A stretch of DNA of 6,416 bases from an uncultured Verrucomicrobiota bacterium. Its GTDB lineage: Bacteria; Verrucomicrobiota; Verrucomicrobiia; Opitutales; Opitutaceae. The notes under the pieces were generated by a model that was not told where the DNA came from, did not search any database, and worked only from the letters and a program-made list of their open reading frames with translations. This document shows positions 1-5,179 of the stretch, one piece after another. The stretch covers positions 1 through 6,416 of the forward strand of contig CAIXIZ010000456.1 of the NCBI GenBank assembly GCA_903919625.1, read 5' to 3'. How positions within the stretch are numbered: the stretch's first letter is position 1; each line of letters starts with the position of its first letter. Position numbers and translations under genes: made by a program.

Positions 1-694
1 CCAGACCGCGGTGGGTTTGGATCGGGTCGGCCCCGGCCGCCACCGCATGTAGCTTGGCCCGCAGGGTCTTGATGTGCGCGTCCACCGTGCGATCGAGGCT
101 GGCGCCGGGGTCTTCCCAGGCGGCGGTCATCAGATCGTCGCGCGAATATACTCGGCCTGGCCGGGCCAGCAATGTCCGCAACAGACGGTATTCGTAGCGG
201 GTCAGCTCCAGCCGCGTGCCGCGATACCGGGCCTCCTGTCGCTCTTCGTTCAGGGCAAATCCGGCCACGGCCTTCGGCCCGGTCCGGGAGGGGGCCGCGG
301 GGTCGGCTGGCGCCGTGCCTGCGGCGCCCCGTCGTAAAATCGCCTTCACCCTGGCGGTGACTTCCCGTGGGCTGAAAGGCTTGGTGACATAGTCGTCGCC
401 ACCGATCTCCAGTCCGACGATGCGGTCAATTTCACTGTTGCGGGCGGTCAAAAACAAAATGGGCACCCCTGAATTGATCCGGATTTTTTTGCACAGTTCG
501 AATCCGTTCATGTCCGGCAGGCCGACATCAATGAGCAAAAGCGCCACATCCGCGCCGCCGCCGGCCAGCGCGGCCAGGCCTGCCCCGCCGGTTGCATGCC
601 ATTCGGGGGCAAAACCATCCGTGCGCAAGGCGTAGAGCAGCGTGTCGGCGATGGCCGGTTCGTCTTCGATGATGATAATGCGCAGGGCAGGCAT
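1..694 (-). CDS. creB: OmpR-family response regulator, CreB-like (3' end cut by window edge)
   Basis: A DNA-binding response regulator, expected to be phosphorylated by a membrane histidine kinase and to act on promoters in the cytoplasm. The reading frame opens at an ATG (694-692) and stays open to base 1, giving 231 residues. The N-terminal receiver domain (about residues 1-120) has the acidic pair E10/D11, phospho-acceptor D56 in IDVGLPDMNGFELC, T83 in LFLTAR and K105 in the KPFSPREV stretch. An Ala/Pro-rich linker (about 121-137) leads to a winged-helix domain with LTRYEYRLL, PGRVYSR, LDRTVDAHIKTLRAKL and a final THRG. The phrases DVGLPD.NGFELC, GLEIG.DDYV.KPFSPREV and HIKTLRAKL match E. 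coli CreB from memory more closely than PhoB or OmpR. By comparison with CreB only about nine residues are missing beyond the edge. A creC kinase gene would be expected to the left, out of view. The start lacks a clear Shine-Dalgarno. The 165 bases between it and purN (695-859) hold no promoter or terminator I can defend. OmpR-family identity is near certain; the CreB subtype is likely. Confidence 0.9.
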   Translation of the reverse strand, partial: MPALRIIIIEDEPAIADTLLYALRTDGFAPEWHATGGAGLAALAGGGADVALLLIDVGLPDMNGFELCKKIRINSGVPILFLTARNSEIDRIVGLEIGGDDYVTKPFSPREVTARVKAILRRGAAGTAPADPAAPSRTGPKAVAGFALNEERQEARYRGTRLELTRYEYRLLRTLLARPGRVYSRDDLMTAAWEDPGASLDRTVDAHIKTLRAKLHAVAAGADPIQTHRGL

Positions 695-859
695 GGGGAA
701 AATGCTTCGCCAGTCTGCATATCCGAAAAATGGAGAACGGGAAGCCTGGGTTTGGAAGCGCTGAAAATGAGGCCGCAATACCCTGTCGGCTTAAGGAACA
801 TGGCAACGGTCCGCTCACGGTGCCCACGGCCCGCCTTGGCTTCGGTCTGCGACTGCCGG

Positions 860-1432
860 TCAGTCCTCGCTCAGGCGGGCGATGACCGCCGGCAGCAGCT
901 CGTGTTCGGCGGCATGCACTTTGGCGGTGAGCGTGGCCAAAGTTTCACCCGGCTCAATCGGCACGATCGCCTGGTCCAGGATTGGCCCGCCGTCCACCTC
1001 GGTCGTGACGCGGTGGACGGTGCATCCGGTGGTCTTCGCGCCATGCCGCCAGGCCTGACCGATGGCATCGAGGCCGGGGAAATCCGGCAGCAGACTCGGA
1101 TGCAAATTGATGATCTTGCCGGCGAACGCCCCGATTAGGGCCGGCTTAAGCACCCGCATAAAACCCGCCAGCACGATCAAATCCGGCTCGCAGGCGTGCA
1201 AGGCCGTGATGTACCGGGCTTCGCTCGCGCCTTCCAGCTTGGTCTTAAAGGGCGCCGGATCCACAAATTGGGCCGGCACGCCGAATCGCGGTCCCAGCGC
1301 CAGGATGCCGGCGTCAGGCTGATCGGAAATGATCTGCACCACCTGGGCCCGGCCGAGCCGCCCGGCCAGCTGGGCCTGGAGAATGGCCTCGGCGTTGGAG
1401 CCGCGGCCGGAACCAAGAATGACGGTGCGCAT
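860..1432 (-). CDS. purN: Phosphoribosylglycinamide formyltransferase (GAR transformylase)
   Basis: Transfers the formyl group of 10-formyltetrahydrofolate to glycinamide ribonucleotide (GAR), giving formyl-GAR, the third step of de novo purine synthesis, in the cytosol. The 190-residue protein is close to the length of the single-domain PurN family (E. coli about 212). The N-terminal phosphate-binding loop GSGRGSN is at residues 7-13. The family signature INLHPSLLPDFPG spans 108-120, with N109 and H111 corresponding to the catalytic Asn and His. TEVDGGPIL carries the catalytic Asp at D147. All three catalytic residues are therefore present. The ATG at 1432-1430 lies three bases after the stop of the preceding RelE/ParE-like gene and has no strong ribosome binding site, so translational coupling to that gene, or transcription from the upstream promoter, is likely. 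Purine genes usually sit with other purine genes or alone; here the neighbours are a toxin-antitoxin-like pair and a response regulator. Assignment is very secure. Confidence 0.97.
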   Translation of the reverse strand: MRTVILGSGRGSNAEAILQAQLAGRLGRAQVVQIISDQPDAGILALGPRFGVPAQFVDPAPFKTKLEGASEARYITALHACEPDLIVLAGFMRVLKPALIGAFAGKIINLHPSLLPDFPGLDAIGQAWRHGAKTTGCTVHRVTTEVDGGPILDQAIVPIEPGETLATLTAKVHAAEHELLPAVIARLSED

Positions 1433-1435
1433 GAT

Positions 1436-1690
1436 TTAAGTTCGTTCGATGGCAACGATGCGCACCACGCGCACGGCATGATCCACCCAGAACGTGAGCA
1501 CAAATTCACCCAAGTCCAACAACTCATTCTGCCGACCATGTTCACCTCGCATCGGACAGTCACCCGTGGCAAATGGATGCCGGGCCACACGTTCACAGGC
1601 GGCAAGGAGCAACCTCTGTTCCGGCGGGCTGCATTGGGCGAACGCCATCACTGCCTCCCGGTCGAGTGAAAAATCATATCCAAGCGGCAT
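1436..1690 (-). CDS. Probable RelE/ParE-superfamily toxin-like protein
   Basis: An 84-residue protein with the size and layout of RelE/ParE-superfamily toxins, which act as ribosome-dependent mRNA endonucleases (RelE) or gyrase poisons (ParE); which activity applies here, if any, cannot be told. The N-terminal half is helical and charged (REAVMAFAQC, PEQRLLLAACERVA). The C-terminal half reads as beta-hairpin strands, NELLDLGEFVLTFWVD (about 55-70) followed by HAVRVVRIVAIERT (71-84), the pattern expected at the C-terminal strands of this fold. Its ATG overlaps the stop of the upstream antitoxin-like gene by one base (TGATG), the usual coupling of a type II pair. Its TAA is followed after three bases by the purN start. 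No catalytic residue can be assigned with confidence from the sequence alone. The alternative is an uncharacterised small protein of unrelated function. The gene is real on context; the family call is moderate. Confidence 0.68.
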   Translation of the reverse strand: MPLGYDFSLDREAVMAFAQCSPPEQRLLLAACERVARHPFATGDCPMRGEHGRQNELLDLGEFVLTFWVDHAVRVVRIVAIERT

Positions 1691-1902
1691 CAGCTGGACG
1701 CCTGGATTTCCGGCTTGAGCATTGCCCGCAACTGGGCGGATGTCACCACCTCTCCAGCATCCATCCGGCGATGCGCCTCATCCACCCGCACCCGAAACTG
1801 TGGCGACCGGGCCAGCCGCAAGACCTTGAGATAAGATTCCAGCTGATCCCGCTCGTCAGCCGGAAGGAGAGCCACCTGTGACTTGATTTCTTGGACGCTC
1901 AT
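1690..1902 (-). CDS. Small antitoxin-like protein (addiction-module component)
   Basis: A 70-residue, strongly charged protein. The first helix region, EIKSQVALLPADERDQLESYL (residues 5-25), resembles the LP-x-x-ER-x-x-L segment of short addiction-module antitoxins. A second charged region (RVRVDEAHRRMDAGE) and a C-terminal segment (SAQLRAMLKPEIQ) follow, which could be the toxin-wrapping part. I chose the ATG at 1902-1900 because AGGG lies just upstream with good spacing, one of the few clear Shine-Dalgarno sequences in the window. A longer reading from a TTG at 2040 would cover the promoter region and a T-run and is unlikely. The stop TGA shares its last base with the start of the toxin-like gene, so the pair is almost certainly co-translated, antitoxin first. 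No ribbon-helix-helix or Xre-type DNA-binding domain is obvious, so autoregulation is uncertain. The pairing is the main evidence for function. Confidence 0.65.
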   Translation of the reverse strand: MSVQEIKSQVALLPADERDQLESYLKVLRLARSPQFRVRVDEAHRRMDAGEVVTSAQLRAMLKPEIQASS

Positions 1903-1916
1903 ACTTGCCCTATCTT

Positions 1917-1935
1917 GGCGATTTCGTATCTCGCC
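1917..1935. promoter_or_regulatory. Inverted repeat in the leader of the TA-like operon (possible operator)
   Basis: Perfect 5-base arms GGCGA and TCGCC separated by 9 bases lie between the candidate -10 box and the ribosome binding site of the antitoxin-like gene. Type II TA operons are commonly autoregulated by binding to such repeats at or near the start of transcription. Arms this short also occur by chance in GC-rich DNA, so this is only a candidate. Confidence 0.25.
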
Positions 1936-1938
1936 GCA

Positions 1939-1966
1939 AGTGTAAGTTTGGATCCCAGGATGTCGC
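1939..1966 (-). promoter_or_regulatory. Candidate sigma-70-type promoter for the TA-like/purN cluster
   Basis: On the minus strand a -35-like GCGACA (1966-1961, four of six consensus bases) is followed after 16 bases by a -10-like TACACT (1944-1939, four of six). Transcription would start near 1932, leaving a leader of roughly 30 bases before the antitoxin ATG. It is the best promoter match in the 134-base gap after aas and would be the natural start for the antitoxin, toxin and purN transcript. Spacing is acceptable but both boxes are imperfect. Confidence 0.35.
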
Positions 1967-1995
1967 GCGTCCGTCTCATGCCGGCTTCGGATTTC

Positions 1996-2029
1996 CCGCG
2001 GCATCTGTCGGAAAAAAACATCCGCGGAT
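1996..2029 (-). terminator. Terminator-like palindromes with a T-run after aas
   Basis: Eight bases after the aas stop, reading leftward, comes the perfect 10-base palindrome ATCCGCGGAT (2029-2020), then one base and a run of seven T residues on the minus strand (2018-2012). A second CCGCGG (1996-2001) could pair with the first (2022-2027) to form a longer stem. The palindrome has no natural loop and the T-run falls inside the longer hairpin, so this is not a textbook intrinsic terminator, but its position just after a long gene makes partial termination plausible. Confidence 0.3.
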
Positions 2030-2036
2030 TTTGGGC

Positions 2037-4271
2037 TCAACCGCCCTTCGCCGCCAGCGCCTGACAGCCTTTGAGGTCCAGCTTGCCGGTGCTCAACACG
2101 GGGATTTTTTCCACGCGCCGGACCACGCGGGGGATCCAGAGATTGGTCAGGCCGGCGGCGGTCAGCTTTTCGCGCACCGTCTCCGCGGTCACATCCAGCG
2201 TTGTCAAAACCACCAGTGCCTCGCCTTTGCCGGGATCGGGGATCCCCGTGACCACCACGGCATAGCTCTCACCGGCGTCAATGCCGAGCGCCTGGACGAG
2301 CGCCTGCTCCACCGTCCCGTGCGGCACCATCTCACCGCCGATCTTGGAAAACCGCGCCAACCGGCCCTCAATCCACAAAAAACCGTCTTCGTCGAACCGT
2401 CCCAGATCGCCCGTCACAAACCAGCCGGCGTGAAAGGCCGCCCGGGTGCGCAGCTCGTCTCCCAGGTAACCGCCGAAAATATTCGCTCCTTGCAATGCCA
2501 CAAGTCCCGTCGTGGTCGGCGGCACCTCCTGCATCGTGTCGGGATCGAGCAGCCGGGCCGCCATGCCCGGCAGGAGCCGGCCCACCGAGCCGGTGCGCTT
2601 CCCGGCCTGCCGGTCGCGCTCCTCGGTGGTGGGCGGCATGGGCGGGTTGGGCTGGTTGACGCTGGTGACCGGCGAGGTTTCGGTCAGGCCGTAGCCCTGC
2701 ATGATCTCCAGGTGAAATTTTTCCCGAAAGGCCTCATAGAGGTCTGGAGGCAGCTTCTCGGCACCGGACACGACGAGATTGAGCGTGCGCAGGTCGCCCG
2801 GCCCGGCCTTCCGCAGCAGCGGCCGCAGGAACGTCGGCGCCCCCACCAGCACGGTGCATTCCTCGTCGCGGATCGCGTCGATGATTTTGCGGGTGTCGAG
2901 CGGGCTGGGCAGGGTGACCGCCGCACAGCCCCGCAACAACGGATACCACAGTGTGACGGTGAACCCGAAGCTGTGAAACATCGGCAGGCAGGCCAGCATC
3001 CGCGCCGACTCCGGCAAGATCGACAGCGAGGAAATCTGCGCGCAATTGGCGAGCAGGTTGCGGTGCGTGAGCACCACCCCTTTCGGCTCGCCGGAGCTGC
3101 CGCTGGTGAACAGCACCCCGGCCTCGTCCGTGTCGCCCCGTTTGGGCAGGCCGAGGAGCGACGCACAGAGCTGGTTGGGCAGCGTCCACGCCGCCAGAAA
3201 CCAGAGCGCCAGCGCCGACTGTCCGCCGGTCGCGTCGAGTTCCTCGCGCACGTCCAGCGTGTGCGCCGGCCAGGGAAAATCCGGCAGTTTGGCCTTGAAC
3301 ACTCTGGCCGTGATGACCGTGTCAATTTCCGCAATGCGCAAACTCGACTCGAGCGCAGCCCGTCCGGCCGTAAAATTGAGGTTGACCGGCACCTTGCCCG
3401 CACAGAGCACCGCCAGATTGGCCAGCACCGCGCCGCCACCCGTGGGCAGGACGAGTCCCACCCGCCGCGCCGCCACCGTGGCCCGCAGCCGGCGCGACAG
3501 CACGGCGGCGGCGGCATACAGCGCCGCGCCGGACAGCTCGCGCCGGTCCGACGTGCGGTCCACCAGCACCGTGCGCCAGGGCTGGCGGGCCAGGTTGCGG
3601 ACGATCTCCCGGCCCAGGTGACGGGTGAGCTGCGGTCGTGCATCGAAGGCCGCACGGCCCAGGTCGAGCAACGCCTCCCGTACGGTCGCGGCGCTGACCT
3701 CGTCCGCCGGGATGGGCCGGCCCCAGGCCACAAACACCTCGGTCGGCATGAGTCGGGGCGACTTGAACAGATAACGGTTGCCCGAAAACGAAAACAGCGA
3801 GCCCCACAGGCCGTCGTGAAACACGGGCACCACCGGCACACCGGCCCGGCGGGCCATCAGTTCAAAACCCCGCTCCAGCCGCATGAGCTGCCCGGTGCGT
3901 GAGATCGCGCCCTCGGGAAAGATCAGGACAAGATCCCCGGCCGCCAGCGCCGCGGAAACGCGCCGGGTGGTCTGCAACGCATTGGCCGGCGAAACCGGGA
4001 TGACGCCTGCCAGCCGGAAAACGAGGCGAAAAAACCAGCTTTTCTCCAGCAATGTGGCATGGCCCACAAACCGCATGGGGCGTGGACAAGCGAGCTGGAT
4101 CACCAGCACGTCCACATAGGAGAGATGATTCGCCACCAGCAGCGCCCCACCCGGAGGGATGTTCTCCTCCCCGCGGGAGCGTACGCGGTAAAGCAGCCGC
4201 GCCAGCAGGATGACTGGTTTTTCGAGCACCCAAGTGACATAGGAACGGTGGGTGAAAAAAGAGAGGCGCAT
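2037..4271 (-). CDS. aas: Aas-like bifunctional acyltransferase / acyl-ACP (acyl-CoA) synthetase
   Basis: A 744-residue two-domain protein. In E. coli, Aas (about 719 residues) activates free fatty acids on acyl carrier protein and uses them to re-acylate 2-acyl-lysophospholipids at the inner membrane. The PlsC-type acyltransferase domain (about residues 15-210) carries the HX4D catalytic motif as NHLSYVD (H49, D54) and the substrate-binding FPEG (118-121). The AMP-forming synthetase domain (about 240-735) has the phosphate loop LFTSGSSGEPKG (387-398), GYGLTETSP (526-534), TGDLGRFDEDG (620-630) and the C-terminal STGKLD with the adenylation lysine K730. Both active sites look intact. The segment PVILLARLLYRV (19-30) could be a membrane-associating helix. 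The ATG at 4271 is the only usual start codon after an in-frame TAG 15 bases upstream; it has no Shine-Dalgarno. No LplT-type lysophospholipid transporter domain is fused and none is encoded in view. A marR gene lies 143 bases upstream in the same direction. An alternative is a fatty-acid:CoA ligase fused to a lysophosphatidate acyltransferase; the substrate cannot be read from sequence. Confidence 0.93.
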   Translation of the reverse strand: MRLSFFTHRSYVTWVLEKPVILLARLLYRVRSRGEENIPPGGALLVANHLSYVDVLVIQLACPRPMRFVGHATLLEKSWFFRLVFRLAGVIPVSPANALQTTRRVSAALAAGDLVLIFPEGAISRTGQLMRLERGFELMARRAGVPVVPVFHDGLWGSLFSFSGNRYLFKSPRLMPTEVFVAWGRPIPADEVSAATVREALLDLGRAAFDARPQLTRHLGREIVRNLARQPWRTVLVDRTSDRRELSGAALYAAAAVLSRRLRATVAARRVGLVLPTGGGAVLANLAVLCAGKVPVNLNFTAGRAALESSLRIAEIDTVITARVFKAKLPDFPWPAHTLDVREELDATGGQSALALWFLAAWTLPNQLCASLLGLPKRGDTDEAGVLFTSGSSGEPKGVVLTHRNLLANCAQISSLSILPESARMLACLPMFHSFGFTVTLWYPLLRGCAAVTLPSPLDTRKIIDAIRDEECTVLVGAPTFLRPLLRKAGPGDLRTLNLVVSGAEKLPPDLYEAFREKFHLEIMQGYGLTETSPVTSVNQPNPPMPPTTEERDRQAGKRTGSVGRLLPGMAARLLDPDTMQEVPPTTTGLVALQGANIFGGYLGDELRTRAAFHAGWFVTGDLGRFDEDGFLWIEGRLARFSKIGGEMVPHGTVEQALVQALGIDAGESYAVVVTGIPDPGKGEALVVLTTLDVTAETVREKLTAAGLTNLWIPRVVRRVEKIPVLSTGKLDLKGCQALAAKGG

Positions 4272-4322
4272 GATGGGGACGTGGCTATGCGAGAGGTTCC
4301 GGACAAATGTTCAATGCTTTCC

Positions 4323-4340
4323 GCCGGTCACCGTTCCGGC
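4323..4340. repeat. Inverted repeat upstream of aas
   Basis: Arms GCCGG and CCGGC with an 8-base loop sit about 50 bases upstream of the aas start, between marR and aas. It could form a hairpin in the aas leader or bind a regulator. No T-run follows on the minus strand, so it is not a convincing intrinsic terminator for marR. Confidence 0.3.
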
Positions 4341-4375
4341 TGCTTCCTGATCAGATGTTGTTTCATCATTTGCAT
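4328..4375 (-). CDS. Possible 15-residue leader ORF upstream of aas
   Basis: In the 143-base marR-aas gap, an ATG at 4375-4373 is preceded by AGGGG (4385-4381) with 5-base spacing, a better ribosome binding site than any large gene here has. It opens a 15-codon frame reading MQMMKQHLIRKQPER and ends at a TGA lying in the loop of the 4323-4340 hairpin. aas itself has no Shine-Dalgarno, so a translated leader that affects the hairpin could influence aas expression. The peptide has no recognisable family and the frame may be a chance combination, so this is a speculative entry. Confidence 0.18.
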   Translation of the reverse strand: MQMMKQHLIRKQPER

Positions 4376-4414
4376 GGATGCCCCTGTCGGCGTTCCGTCC
4401 GGTGAAACTTGGCC

Positions 4415-4891
4415 TCACAGCCGCGGCAGTTTCCATTGCGCGGCGCCGGTTTTAAGCCGGGCCAGTACCGCATGGGTCTCGCGCGTCTGCCGCTCCGTCA
4501 GACCCTGCGCGACCTGCGCGACCACGGCGGCATAGAGCGGACTGGTCTTTTCCCAGAGGCGCCGTCCTTCCGGCGTCAGATGCACCCGGTAGATCCGGCG
4601 GTCAGCCGGATCATCCGCCCGCCGCACCCAGCCGGCCTTCTCCATGCGGTCAAGCAGGCCGGTGACATTGGAACGGTCCACGACCAGTTCATCACTTAGC
4701 TCTCGCTGGCTCAAACCGCCGTTTTCCGGGTTGCCGGCCAGCACGTTGAGCACGTTGTATTGCGCCACCGTGAGGCCGAGCGGCTTGAAGAGTCGCGTTC
4801 CCTCGCGGAGAAACGCATCAGCCGTCGACAGCACGGAAGTGATAAGCTCGAAGGGGGTGGCAGTTGGCATCGGCAGGAGCGGATGGAACAC
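4415..4891 (-). CDS. MarR-family winged-helix transcriptional regulator
   Basis: A cytoplasmic DNA-binding regulator, expected to bind as a dimer to palindromic operators and to release on binding a small ligand or on oxidation. The 158-residue protein has the family layout: N-terminal dimerisation helix (about 12-36), winged helix-turn-helix (about 40-110) and C-terminal dimerisation helices (115-150). The recognition helix RSNVTGLLDRMEKAGWV lies at 73-89. The wing carries the family signature DRRIYRVHLTPEG (97-109). The longest frame starts with GTG (4891-4889); an ATG at 4870-4868 would give 151 residues. Neither start has a Shine-Dalgarno, and the extra seven residues are not part of the conserved domain, so the start is unresolved. 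The effector is unknown. No cysteine is present in the predicted protein, which argues against a thiol-oxidation sensor of the OhrR type. aas follows on the same strand, making it a candidate target, and a palindrome just upstream suggests autoregulation. Confidence 0.93.
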   Translation of the reverse strand: MFHPLLPMPTATPFELITSVLSTADAFLREGTRLFKPLGLTVAQYNVLNVLAGNPENGGLSQRELSDELVVDRSNVTGLLDRMEKAGWVRRADDPADRRIYRVHLTPEGRRLWEKTSPLYAAVVAQVAQGLTERQTRETHAVLARLKTGAAQWKLPRL

Positions 4892-4907
4892 ATGGGTTCA
4901 TTTTTTC

Positions 4908-4927
4908 GTTGATATGTCAACTGTATA
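4908..4927 (-). promoter_or_regulatory. Candidate marR operator next to a -10-like box
   Basis: GTTGA-TATG-TCAAC (4908-4921) is a near-continuous 14-base palindrome 17 bases upstream of the GTG start of marR. It abuts a -10-like TATACA on the minus strand (4927-4922), so it would cover the transcription start. Size and placement fit a MarR-type autoregulatory operator. The minus strand of the palindrome also reads TTGACA, a perfect -35 hexamer, but no acceptable -10 box lies 16-18 bases downstream. No good -35 box precedes TATACA, so the promoter part is weaker than the operator part. Confidence 0.42.
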
Positions 4928-4996
4928 TTTTTCACCTTATTCCCTGCGCCCTGGTCTGCTTCTCGTCCTGTCCCAAATTTCAGCGGTTGGTGTTGG

Positions 4997-5046
4997 CAAT
5001 TATTTACGGTTCTAATTGTATATCGTGTTGTTTTGCTAATTGTTAC
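4997..5046 (-). promoter_or_regulatory. Second candidate promoter with inverted repeat upstream of marR
   Basis: On the minus strand GTAACA (5046-5041, four of six -35 bases) is followed after 18 bases by TATACA (5022-5017, four of six -10 bases). Immediately downstream, and overlapping its last two bases, is an inverted repeat with 6-base arms CAATTA and TAATTG separated by 10 bases (4997-5018). A third TAATTG copy lies at 5037-5042, between the two boxes. The segment is clearly more AT-rich than its surroundings, as expected of a control region. It would give marR a leader of over 100 bases. Confidence 0.33.
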
Positions 5047-5077
5047 GTCATCTGTCTTTGCCGCAGACTCCCGCTTC

Positions 5078-5158
5078 CTCCGCCTTTGGGCCACGCGGAG
5101 AACTTATCCCGAAGCCCGGGATGTCCGGGACTGATCGGGCGTCACCCTGTTTTGCCCG
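5078..5158. repeat. Three consecutive GC-rich stem-loops after the NarL-type gene
   Basis: Three perfect inverted repeats follow the 5180 stop: CGGGC/GCCCG with a 13-base loop (5136-5158), ATCCCG/CGGGAT with a 5-base loop (5106-5122) and CTCCGC/GCGGAG with an 11-base loop (5078-5100). None is followed by a T-run on the minus strand. They may act as a factor-dependent terminator region, protect the 3' end of the mRNA, or be a degenerate REP-like element. No open reading frame of credible coding character covers them. Confidence 0.38.
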
Positions 5159-5179
5159 GCTCAGCAATCAAACCGACAA

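Noticed and set aside
508..827. Minus-strand frames of 97 and 99 codons overlapping the creB start
   Set aside because: They overlap the well-supported CreB-like frame in other phases and encode Arg/Pro/Cys-rich sequences with no family resemblance.
596..1138. A 180-codon frame on the plus strand spanning the purN 3' end and the creB start
   Set aside because: It runs antisense to two well-identified genes and has no protein-like features.
1903..2040. N-terminal extension of the antitoxin-like gene from a TTG at 2040
   Set aside because: It would cover the candidate promoter, inverted repeat and T-run, and the internal ATG at 1902 has a good Shine-Dalgarno.
2684..3841. A 385-codon frame on the minus strand inside aas
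   Set aside because: Same strand but a different frame from aas; the product is dominated by Arg, Cys, Ser and Pro with no recognisable fold.
1905..3902. A 665-codon open frame on the plus strand opposite aas
   Set aside because: It is fully antisense to a gene with complete acyltransferase and synthetase motifs. The translation is rich in Arg, His, Gln, Pro and Gly with no domain, as expected of an antisense shadow in GC-rich DNA.
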